NCBI GenBank assembly: GCA_951640195.1
Contig: OX621173.1
Span: forward strand, 537,780 to 601,779
Origin: Porpolomopsis calyptriformis
Taxonomy: Eukaryota > Basidiomycota > Agaricomycetes > Agaricales > Hygrophoraceae
DNA length: 64,000 bases
Direction: 5' to 3'
A program made the translations under genes and the position numbers. The notes under the pieces are model-generated. The model ran no database searches. It saw only the letters and a program-made list of their open reading frames with translations, and was not told where the DNA came from. Positions within the stretch are counted from its first letter, which is position 1; each line of letters begins with the position of its first letter. Below, one piece after another: positions 24,518-33,899 of this stretch.

Positions 24518-26925
24518 TGCATTGTTCTCCAAGTTCATCCTCAAGATCATAATGAGTCGCAAGTTGCTCCAGATATGCCATATGGAGGACACGTTTGTTG
24601 AGATTACTCCATGGATGCGTTCTAGACTGGAGCCCAGCTTGTAGAAAGCCACAGTAATGTTCCATATGGAAAGTCCATGTCGTCCAAGATGGGCCACAGA
24701 AACGAATATCATCTGCAAGATGGAGAAGTCCATGGATTGTCAGAGTACATGTCGACAGTCGTTCTTCTTTATACTGATAATAAAATCTGTATTAATTTGT
24801 TAGCAGACATATAGAAACATGTTGGCGGCTTACTCTTCATATTGTTGAACCCACAGGATGATGTTTTCCTGCAGGATGTCGATCTGGCTGTGTGTGATTG
24901 CACGCGATAAGCAGGTCTTCATGATCTCGACAAGATTGCACATATGATAATAATACTTCTCATGTGCGAAACGATTCTCTAAAAGAATTGGTGCAAGATG
25001 TATGAACCAAAAACACCAGGATTCGGCAGTGAAAGAGGCATGGTCTTCTGCAATATTTGCCAAGACATGAACAAAAGCAGCTGGTATATGCTTGACTGCA
25101 TCAGCCGTCTCTCGACCAACCTCAGCCCATATGTGTGGTACGATTTCATAGTCTTCAGTCCCGCTATCTAGGCCTTTGAATCTTTGAGTCCAAAGATCAA
25201 CAAGATGGGGTACAACATTCTCCAGAAGTAAATGCATCCAGTCCCAAGGGTATGACCAAGCATAATTTAGTGAGGATACGCGTAGGAGTCCAGGCGGTTG
25301 TTTTATTCCCCAATATTTGGCGATCTTCTCAGCTTGTGTCTTAACAGCTGTGTCCATGACGAGGTTTCCGACCTGTTTGAAGCTAGCATGTTGATGCATT
25401 GGCAGATTCTGAGGATCCCAGGAGCGATGTGGTTGCCCTGGTTGGTCTGGAGTAGTGAGTGGAACATAATAGACAGTTTTTCCCTGAATAACATTGCGGC
25501 AGCCTTTGATCTCACAAGAATGGCAGGGCGAGAAACTACTGTGTCCCTTCAAGCCTAAAATCTTCTCGATCGCAATAATATCGCCAAGATCAAAGATGTT
25601 GTAGGCATGAAGATCAAAGTATTTGTGATTGGTTGAATCGAACGTTTGGATTCCTCAGGCCAATTGAGCACATTCATCATCAAGGGGAGCAAGAAATGTA
25701 TCTAGCTCCTTTGGAGCTCGTGGGCCAGGAATAACGCCCACACAGATGAGGTTCTCGAGGTGAGTGCGGATGAGCGGGGAGAGGTTGTAATTCTGGATGA
25801 TGATGGGTGTTACTGATGGACCACTTCGCTTACGCTTAAATAGCAGGTAGCCATCAGTGCATATAGAGAATGCAATGTCATGTTTGTTGGAAAAGAAGTG
25901 GTGAGGCAGTTCCTCACCATCGACGGTAACTTTTTTCTTGCATAGTTGGCGATAGTGATCAGAATCAAAGACATCACAGATAGTACCATGGATTGGAATG
26001 TAATGGTGATGATATGATAGCTTTTCAACCATTCTTGGACTCTGGAAGAAGCCTTGGAGTCGAGGGGCAAGTGGAAGATAGCAGTATCAACGTTGCGATA
26101 TGCCATTTGGAGTATAACGTGGGGTACAACAGTGGGGGCATTCAGTTTGTGCCTCATATTTCTTCGTGTATGCGATACATGTGTTGATGCAGCAGTCAAA
26201 CCAGACAGGGCTGATTTGGGTGAGAAGAGCGATGCGGTGTAGAATTATCCATTCAGAGCTGATGGTGAGTTTTTTGCGGAACGTGTGTCGCATATGATCA
26301 AAGTCTTTGATTGACATGTTGCTTATCATCCGTAGTTTGAACGCACGAATGTTATCACAATCTGATTCTGTTAAAATCGCATTACCTGATTAACGAGTAA
26401 GATGAGAACCTCTTGAATCCTCAAATATAATACTTACAGATGTTGTATAATTCCATTTCACCCTGTGGGCCAAGGTACCCCTCAAGTTCATTGATAATCT
26501 CTTCCAGCGATAACGGACAGTCCATATCATCATCGTCCCAATGGCTAAACGGCAACATCTCATCTGACAGAGTAGATCCAAGGTCTGAGTCGTTGGTCTC
26601 AGTATCGCTCCCACCTTCGTTTGCTGGTTCATCTCCTGTACTTTCCGCCAGCCTTGGCAATCGAGCTTTACCACCTGTATTCACATTAGTATTATAACTA
26701 TGTAGACAAGAATTATAACTCACAGTTGAGATCCATCTCTGAGGACAACACATCATCAATGTCAGTCTCTGAGTCCTCTGATGGCAAAATAGTGTCCGGG
26801 TTAGCGTTCTGGTAGTGAAGAAGTCTCTGACATCGTCCAATGAATGATCGACATGTAGGTGAGCATCGGCAGTGTTTTTTCTTATCAGCTACAGGCCGGG
26901 TTGTATTGTTATTTGGCCGAGGCAT

Positions 26926-27084
26926 CTAGTTCAGTAAAAATCCTCAGTCATTCATAAACCAACAATCATAAGACTTACTTCCTAGCAGCTTACTTCCTAG
27001 CAGAGTCCAATCGATTAACAAAAGTGATGCCACCTTATGCTTATGTCATTACTGCCTTATGTCATTACTACTTCTTCCTTTTTG
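26926..27084. promoter_or_regulatory. Centre of the Plavaka element, left part of the divergent promoter
   Basis: Short non-coding stretch between the transposase start and the Ty3-A insertion. With 33,774-33,900 on the far side of Ty3-A it forms the original spacer between the two divergent Plavaka genes. It contains a duplicated cttacttcctagcag (around 26,976-27,003). Confidence 0.4.
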
Positions 27085-27089
27085 ACTGC

Positions 27090-27457
27090 TGTTATGATTC
27101 GGTAGTCGAAGGTTTTACTTCTCGCATTGGAGGGGCTGATAAGGAATATGAATTCGACTAAAGAGTGGGGGAGCTAACTAGGAATCGAACTTAACCTACT
27201 GACTAGAGGTCAGGCTTTATATACTGACTACCTGAGTCACCATGAGTCAGTCATATGTATGATTACAAAGCGGAATCCAGAATGTGACTAGTGAAGAGTC
27301 ACAAAAGGAATAACGGAAACGGAATGTGACTCATGAAGAGTCAGAAGGAAGGTACATATGATCAGTCTCTATATATAAAGCGGTAAAGCGGAAGGATGAA
27401 TGGAATGGAGACTAATCAAGTATGACTAAAAAGAAAAAGAAAAAAGTGTCCATGACA
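27090..27457 (-). repeat. Ty3-A 3' LTR
   Basis: 368 bp, 97.8% identical to the LTR at 33,401-33,768. Eight differences, every one a transition at a present or inferred CpG. Confidence 0.95.
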
Positions 27458-27747
27458 TACACCCACATCAAAAGGAATTTCGTCCCGAAATTCGAGGTGG
27501 CTTCAAGAGTGTTGACGGGTGTGGAGGAGGGGAAGGACTAGGATAAGTCCTTGTTGGAGACAGCGGTCGACAGGGAAATAATGTCGGCCAGGGAAGTATC
27601 ATCGTCGTCGGGGATGGTGATGGGGTTCGACGATGAACTGGGGGGAACGATGAGCGGACCTGGGAAAACAGGGGGAGCGGGGGAATCGAGATGGGGAAGT
27701 ACCTTTGCGACTTCCTCGTGTTTCGCCTCCCAATGCTTGGCCTGTTC

Positions 27748-28119
27748 TCACCAATATTCGCTCACTCTTCTCTTTCCATCCAAGCTCATTCCTTGATTAT
27801 ACAACTCTTCATTCAATCTCGCGATTTCGCTCTTGTAGTATTCGACGTCCTTCTTCAATGACTCGATGATCTGCTCAGGCAGGATGGGTGGTGCGACGAT
27901 TTCCTCTGGCCATATGGGAAGGTCCCGATTATATGTGCGTCGATTGTGTTGCCAGAGTTGTTCGGCCAGCTCAGCTTCACCGTAGGCAGAGGAGGTGGAA
28001 GCGAGCGGAGGGAGAGGGCGATGAGGGGGTTGTCCTCCAGTGGACATACGGGGAGCATGGGGTGGACGACCACCAGTAGACTTGCGGGCAGTTTGGTGAG
28101 AGCGTTCTGCGGGCATAGC
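27748..28119 (-). CDS. ORF of unknown function between pol and 3' LTR of Ty3-A
   Basis: The frame begins MPAERSHQTARKSTGGRPPH near 28,119 and reads PPLASTSSAYGEAELAEQLW, RTYNRDLPIWPEEIVAPP and SLKKDVEYYKSEIARLNEEL to 27,748. It is a short basic start followed by a predicted coiled coil. The basic RKSTGGRPP start resembles RKLTGRRPP in the equivalent Ty3-D frame (56,119). Both lie downstream of the chromodomain on the coding strand. Could be a remnant of a small accessory gene of this lineage; function unknown. Confidence 0.45.
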   Translation of the reverse strand, partial: AMPAERSHQTARKSTGGRPPHAPRMSTGGQPPHRPLPPLASTSSAYGEAELAEQLWQHNRRTYNRDLPIWPEEIVAPPILPEQIIESLKKDVEYYKSEIARLNEELYNQGMSLDGKRRVSEYW

Positions 28120-28240
28120 GATGTCGATTTTTGAGAGTGAAAGATGGAGATGAAAGAGATTATAAGGATGAGTCGGAGTTTGGAAAAGGTGACAAAGGTG
28201 AAAAATATAAACGAGGGGAGTTGATACCGTGAAAGAATGA

Positions 28241-31200
28241 TTAGGTCGCCGTTTGAATTGATTGTTCATATTCTAGAATTCGTTCTTTCGCATGGAGGAG
28301 GTTCTTCTTCAGCTCCCAAGTCGCTTCTTCAATGGGATAGCTGACCCATTTGACCAAATATGTATGACATTGGGTAGACCCGTGGTGTTGGAGAATTTGT
28401 TCGACCTCATATTCTTCTTTCTCTTGAATGACATCCGGAGGTGGGTGGAGATTATCGTCTACTTCCTCTGGGTGGAGATTGGAGTTAATGTTAGCGGGTC
28501 TCAGGAGTGAAACGTGAAAGATGTCGTGTATTTTCCATGATAAGGGAAGGGCTAGGCGATAAGAGACTTTTCCGATTCTTTCTAAAACTTTGAATGGTCC
28601 AGTGCATCGGACATCAAGTTTGAGGGTTGGACGACCTGTTTTTAAGTTACGGGTATCAAGATAAACAAATTGACCTATTTGGAGTTGGGTATCTTTCCAT
28701 TTGCGATCTGCGAAGCGTTTCATGGTTTCGGCCATTATTTCCAGAGCTTTTGTGGCTTCTTCATGGGCTTCTGTGAGATGATTGTGAAAGGCATTTGCTG
28801 CGGGGTTGGGAGTAGGGGTCGCGGGGATAGATGGGATGAAGGGATGTTGGCCAGTATCAAGGTAAAAGGGAGTGTGTTTCATTGAGGAGTGTTGTCGGTT
28901 ATTATACGCGAATTCAGCTGGGGATAGCCAGTTGGACCAATCGTTTTGCATAAAGTTTGTATATAAACGAAGGTATTGTTCAAGTTCTTGATTGGTGCGT
29001 TCTGTTTGACCATCAGTTTGGGGGTGATAAGTGGTGGATAGACCGGAGATGATTCCCAAATGAGTGTTGAGAGCTTTCGCGAATTTGGAAGCAAATTGAG
29101 TTCCTCGATCAGTTATGATCTTCTTTGGCCAGCCGTGGTGTTTCCATACATTGTCCCTGAAGAGTTTTGCGACTCCTTCTGCAGAAATGTTTGAAGTCGT
29201 CAGGATGAAGTGAGCGCGTTTGGTAAAGCGATTGACAATGACTAAGACAGCATCGTAGCCAGATGATTGGGGGAGTTCCACGATTAGATTGGCAGTGATT
29301 TCTTCCCAAGGTCGAGACGAAGGGGGAATGGGTTCCAGGAGACCTGCAGGCTTTGAAGGATAAAGCTTGACTTGTTGGCAGGTCAGACAGGATGATACGA
29401 ATACACAGATGTCAGGGGCAGCACTACGCCAGGTGTAGTTCTGCAACACAAGCTCACATGTCTTCTCAATTCCAGGATGGCCTTTATGGGGTAGGGAGTG
29501 GGTCAATCGAATTATCTCTGTGCGTAGCGATATGTCTGCTGGCACGACAATACGATCTCCTGCATCTCTCACAATTCTGTCAGTGAAGGAGTAGCCGGAA
29601 GAGGGATCAGATAATTTGATGTGAATGTCCTCTGGGATTTGATTGAAGTTGGGGAAGTGGAGTCTTGACATGAAAGAGGGTTCAGACATGGAAATGATAG
29701 CATTGATAAAATGTTCAGGAGGGAGGAGGGCTTGGCCTTCTAATTCTTCTCTTTCTGTATGACGGTGATTGGGTCGGCGGGAGAGTCCATTGGCTTTGTT
29801 CTTGACTCCAGGGGAATACTCGATTTTGAAGTCGAATCTGCCTAAGAATTCCATCCAACGTGCTTGTTGTCTGGAGAGGGATCTGTTCTGCATGAAATAC
29901 TTGAGCGCTAAATTGTCTGTTTTTATCAATACAGTATCCCTTGCGCCCTCTAAAAGATAGTGCCAATATTTGAGGGAAGTGATGATTGCAAGCATCTCCA
30001 GATCATGGGTAGGATAGTTGTACTCAGCAGGGAGTAAGGACTTCGAGAAAAAGCCAACAGGGTGCCAACCATTGTCGTGTTTCTGAGATAAGACCGCGCC
30101 AATACCGAAATCAGAGGCATCAGTCTCCAAGAGATAGGGAAGGTCTGGCCGGGGAGTAAGAAGGACAGGGGCTGTAGTGACGAGATGTTTGAGCTGTTCA
30201 AAGGCTTTCTGACACAAGGGGGACCAATCCCAAGGTTGATCCTTTCGTAGGAGGCCACAAAGAGGATGAACGACTGAGGAGAAACTTTTGATATAACGCC
30301 GCCAAAAGTTGGTGGTACCAAGGAAGGATTGGAGGTCTCGCAGTTTTTGGGGTGTCAGCCAATTGATGATGGCGTCTACCTTTTTTGGGTTGATAGCGAG
30401 TTGACCTTTGCTGATGATTGTACCAAGGTAGGTAACAGAGGTCTTCTCCATTTGACATTTGACGGGTTTGGCAGACAGCTGATTCTTCTCCATGAGTTTA
30501 AGGGTTTCGTCAGTCCAGTGGCGGATTTCTTCAGGGGTGTCGCCCATGATAAGAATGTCGTCAATATAGATGTGAACACAGCCAGAGTCCAGAACGGGTT
30601 TGAAGAGAACGTCTATCATTCGTTGAAAAGATGCTAGGGAGTTCTGTAGTCCAAAGAACATAACGGTCGGTTCAAAGAGTCCTCAATTGGTGATGAAAGC
30701 CGCTTTCTATTCGTCGCCTTCCTTGAGTCGTATGTTGTTAAATCCCCATTGAATATCGATAACAGTGAAGAGAGAAGCAGTGGCAAGCTTCGGTACTTGG
30801 AGGATTTCTGACAAAAGGGGAAGGGGATAGCGATCAGGAATGGTCTTTGAGTTGATATAGCGATAGTCCTGGATAGGACGAAGACCAGCACTGAGACCTT
30901 TGGCATTGATCTCTTCAGCCTTTTTCGCAAAGAAGAAAGGGGCAGCTTGGGGTGATTTCGATGGACGTATTCGACCTGTTCTGAGATTTTCGTCAATAAA
31001 CTTATTAAGTTCCACCTGTTCGTAGGGGGAAAGGGGATAGAGTTTTCCGACTTGAAATTTGGTATTCGGGTAGAGGTTGATCGCATGATCAAAGGGACGT
31101 TGAGGAGGAAGTTTGTCGAATTCTGCGGTATGGAAAACACGCCAGAAATTGTGGTAACGACTGGGAATAAAGGATTTGATGTCCTCCTCGATGGAAACTG

Positions 31201-31810
31201 GTCGGGAGTGGTCAACTCCAACCAAGTGGATAAAGGAGTCATGTTTCAGACTTGAATCAAAGACGTAGAGTTCTTCCTGTGGGGGCAACACTCCGACTCG
31301 CATACTACTGAACAGCGTGTCACCAGACGTGAAGGTTAAGGTGCCTTTTGTCCAATTGATGGTGGGGTTGTGTCGCAAGAGCCACGGGAAGCCGAGGATG
31401 ACCTGTTGTTTTCTTCCTAAGTTGGTGACCTCCAACTGTATTCGTTCTCGAAAAGATAGATCTGGTGCCTCAATAAACAGGTCTGTGTCATGCGTGATGG
31501 GACCTCCTCGGTTCTCGGAACCATCAGCATTTCGTACTGGTACAACCTCATCCAATAGATAGGTCGATATCTCCATTTGACGAACGAATGCTTCGTCAAT
31601 AAAATTCCCTGAGGCGCCAGAGTCAATGAGTGCTATGATAGCCACTTGTCGAAGATTGTTGGCACTTGTGATCCAAAGATAGAATTCGAGAGCGCCTTTG
31701 CCCTGTTCAAGTGTGCCAAGAAAACGAAAACTTTTCATAGATGGTGGTACACATACATGGGACACAGCCAAAGTGCTCGGGCTTTTAGCACTTGGCCGGA
31801 CTAAAAATCC
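28241..31810 (-). pseudogene. Ty3-A pol polyprotein
   Basis: Encodes protease (ALIDSGASGNFIDEAF near 31,610), reverse transcriptase (RPIQDYRYINSKT, then HIYIDDILIMG with the YIDD box near 30,545), RNase H (LLETDASDFGIGAVL), integrase with H-H-C-C finger (HKGHPGIEKT...CLTCQQVK) and a terminal chromodomain (YEVEQILQHH...YLVKWVSYPIEEATWE). The frame is -1 to gag and opens at the slippery site 31,804-31,810; the first ATG in frame is at 31,738. From 30,661 to 28,241 (806 codons) it is uninterrupted. Upstream are TAG at 30,707 (a Trp position, GDEW) and TGA at 30,683 (an Arg position). In the integrase both ITANLIVELP and VIVNRF have Asn where Ty3-D has Asp, so the first catalytic Asp is lost. Confidence 0.93.
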
Positions 31811-33225
31811 TTTTGCTCTTTTAACGCTCGAGCTAGCGCAGCCCGTCTCTCTTTATCCCAATTCGCGATTCCCATATCCTTCAAGTCATCCTTTGCCATC
31901 CTTTTCTCTTTCTCGTCGTCCTCTGGTACCTCTATTCGCGCTTCCGATTCTTCTGTATCGACCCGATTGATCATTCGGACATTTCGTCCTTTGCTTCGAC
32001 CGCGATTTCCTCCTTTTTCTCGAGTAGAAGTTGAGGTCTCTTGACATGCCGGAACGTCTTCAGCACGTGGGCTTCGACATTCATTGGCATAATGTCCTTT
32101 TTTGCCACAGTTGTAGCAGGTGATGGAGGAGTTGTCTCATTTCGCTGTCTTGAGAGAGGCTTCTCTCGATTCTTGTTTGATCGGGGATGAAGTGGTGGTG
32201 GTGGAGCAAGAAGGGTTTCCTCGGGGATTCAATTTGGCTTCAGACTTCTTTCCTTTCTGATCTCGACTTGACCACAATGCTTGTTCGGCTCATTGCTCCT
32301 CGAACTGGGCCACTTTCGTCGTCCAGTCCAGTAAGGTCGACAGCATATTGTCCATCGAGTAAATCCGCGTTCGGATTGGCTGGGGGAGTCTGGCTTTGTA
32401 AAACCGAAGTAAGGCGGCCTCGTTGTACTCAGTTCTTGCTGTGTGTTGCATGAACCGAAGGTTGTAGTCTTCAATCGTTCCTGTCATCTTCACTTTCTCT
32501 AGCTCGATCCGCGCCTTCGCCGCTGGGTTAATCCTTCCAAAAGCTTCCTGAAAATCGTCCAAAAATGTTGCGTAGTCCCACACGTAGTTTCTCATTCTAT
32601 CAACTCCTTCTGTGAACAGTCATCCCCAAGCCCGTGGATTGCCGTCACCGAGATAAGAGAGCATGTAGATGACCTTCTGTTTGTTGTTGTAGTCTTTGAC
32701 TACAAAATTGAGTCGACATTGGTGAATGAAATCTTCAAGCTTCTCAGAGGTTCCATCGTATTCGGTTGGATCGGCAATTTTGATTTTGGTGGGGGCTGGA
32801 AGTATGGGGGGAACAGTTGTCTGGGTGGATGGTTGAGGTTGAGGTTGAGTGGGAAAGGTTGGTTGGAAAGGGGGTTGGACGGATTGGGTTCTTCTTGGAG
32901 CATAAACACAAGGATTCGAGGGGGAAAGCCCTGGTCCTCGAAGTACAGATCGTCATTGTGAGGGAGGGGTGGCTGGTTCAGATTCTTCTTGTCGACTTTC
33001 TTTGAGAGTCTTCAGTTCCTTTCGGAGTTCGTCATTGACGTCGACTTTGTTGTAGTACCAGCCACGGAACTGGTCGATTTGTGCTCTTAGGTCTCTGAGC
33101 TCTTGTTCCATGTTGAATGGGATGACATCTTCTTCTTCTTCTTGGATGGTAGGGGGGATGTTGCTGGGTCCGGGTGCGGGAACAGTTTGATCAGCTTCAT
33201 ACTCTTGTTGAGATGTTTGAGACAT
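31801..33225 (-). pseudogene. Ty3-A gag
   Basis: Capsid-nucleocapsid polyprotein forming the cytoplasmic particle. The ATG at 33,225 opens MSQTSQQEYEADQTVP, followed by a coiled-coil stretch (MEQELRDLRAQIDQF), a proline-rich linker, the retrotransposon gag core (FIHQCRLNFVVKDYNNKQK, RIELEKVKMTGTIEDYNLRF) and a zinc knuckle CYNCGKKGHYANEC near 32,100. The frame is exactly 475 codons to the TAG at 31,801. It is interrupted by four TGA codons (32,953, 32,620, 32,290, 32,137), consistent with former CGA arginines. Confidence 0.9.
31804..31810 (-). promoter_or_regulatory. Ty3-A putative -1 ribosomal frameshift site GGATTTT
   Basis: In gag frame the codons are G GAT TTT followed at once by TAG. 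Pol continues in the -1 frame. The position matches GGGTTTT in Ty3-B and Ty3-D. GGAUUUU is a known -1 shift heptamer in some plant RNA viruses. Confidence 0.6.
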
Positions 33226-33388
33226 TGATGTCAGCGATGATGATGAGGGGGAAAGGGGGATGATGGATTGTGCAGGGGTTTGGAATACTATGGGTTGAAA
33301 GGGAGTGTCTGAGTCTGCAGATGAGAAGATTGACCTTGTTAAATCTTCGGCAGGATCCAGAGTGGAAGTGGTTCGGTGCGCAAGAAGG

Positions 33389-33399
33389 AAGTTCGATTC
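33389..33399 (-). other. Ty3-A primer binding site, complementary to the transcript start
   Basis: In element sense GAATCGAACTT lies one base inside the 5' LTR. It is the exact complement of AAGTTCGATTC at 33,493-33,503 in the LTR, about 31 bases downstream of a TATATAAAG box (33,526-33,534). This is the arrangement of Tf1-type self-priming; no tRNA-type TGG is present. Confidence 0.75.
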
Positions 33400-33400
33400 T

Positions 33401-33768
33401 TGTTATGATTTGGTAGTCGAAGGTTTTACTTCTCGCATTGGAGGGGCTGATAAGGAATATGAATTCGACTAAAGAGTGGGGGAGCTAACTAGGAATCGAA
33501 CTTAACCTACTGACTAGAGGTCAGGCTTTATATACTGACTACCTGAGTCGCCATGAGTCAGTCGTATGTACAATTACAAAGCGGAATCCGGAATGTGACT
33601 AGTGAAGAGTCACAAAAGGAATAACGGAAACGGAATGTGACTCATGAAGAGTCGGAAGGAAGGTACATATGATCAGTCTCTATATATAAAGCGGTAAAGC
33701 GGAAGGATGAACGGAATGGAGACTAATCAAGTATGACTAAAAAGAAAAAGAAAAAAGTGTCCATGACA
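33401..33768 (-). repeat. Ty3-A 5' LTR with TATA box
   Basis: 368-bp LTR. In element orientation TATATAAAG lies at 33,534-33,526 and the predicted transcript start is near 33,503 (AAGTTCG). Partner of the LTR at 27,090-27,457. Confidence 0.95.
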
Positions 33769-33899
33769 ACTGCCTCATCGATGTCGACATCAAGGGCAGA
33801 CTTAAAAGCTGAAATCGCTTGACTCAAAGGAATAATTGCAGCAAGTGAGTATAATTCATCTGATACTTCTCTTATAACACCAAAATGTGGGACTCTGGA

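Larger units (their letters stand above)
23081..26925 (-). pseudogene. Plavaka transposase gene, broken by two MITEs and two TGA codons
   Basis: DDE-type CACTA/Plavaka transposase, cut-and-paste. Exon 1 (26,724-26,925, MPRPNNNTTRPVADKK, with a C-x-C-x3-C cluster), introns 26,675-26,723 and 26,386-26,437, then CCINTCIAYTKKYEAQTECP-HC (zinc-like), YLPLAPRLQGFF, HHFFSNKHDIAFSICTDGY, GHSSFSPCHSC, WDWMHLLLENVVPHLVDLW and WVQQYEE. A 47-bp intron (24,787-24,833) leads to FYYQYKEERLSTCTLTIHG, LADDIRFCGPSW and RKKIAGYFASVLG, and after an intron at 23,423-23,475 YEVEVQDQHKTWIRQTFYGQL, ending in TGA at 23,081. TGA codons interrupt at 26,087 and 25,655. MITEs at 24,003-24,517 and 23,572-23,748 split codons; reading across one copy of each target duplication restores the frame. 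Confidence 0.85.
27090..33768 (-). mobile_element. Ty3-A: chromodomain Ty3/gypsy retrotransposon (Tf1/sushi-like)
   Basis: Complete 6,679-bp element transcribed on the minus strand. Two 368-bp LTRs begin TGTCATG and end CATAACA in element orientation, and the target duplication ACTGC is perfect (27,085-27,089 and 33,769-33,773). Order is 5' LTR, self-complementary primer site, gag with zinc knuckle, pol (protease, reverse transcriptase, RNase H, integrase, chromodomain), 3' LTR. It lies in the spacer between the two Plavaka genes. LTRs differ at 8 of 368 positions, all transitions at CpG. Five in-frame TGA and one TAG make it inactive. Confidence 0.95.

Noticed and set aside
24038..24733. Long open frames with repeats such as SCRILHLSCRIL across the foldback element.
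   Set aside because: They are translations of the CCTGCAGG/GGATCC array and its palindrome, open on both strands by composition only.
33480..33545. tRNA-like B box (AAGTTCGATTCCTAG) inside the Ty3-A LTR.
   Set aside because: No A box or cloverleaf can be built, and the matching place in Ty3-D has an unrelated sequence. Complementarity to the primer site explains both.
27090..33768. Repeat-induced point mutation in the classical Neurospora sense.
   Set aside because: Classical RIP favours CpA and leaves far heavier mutation. Here changes are sparse and concentrated at CpG.
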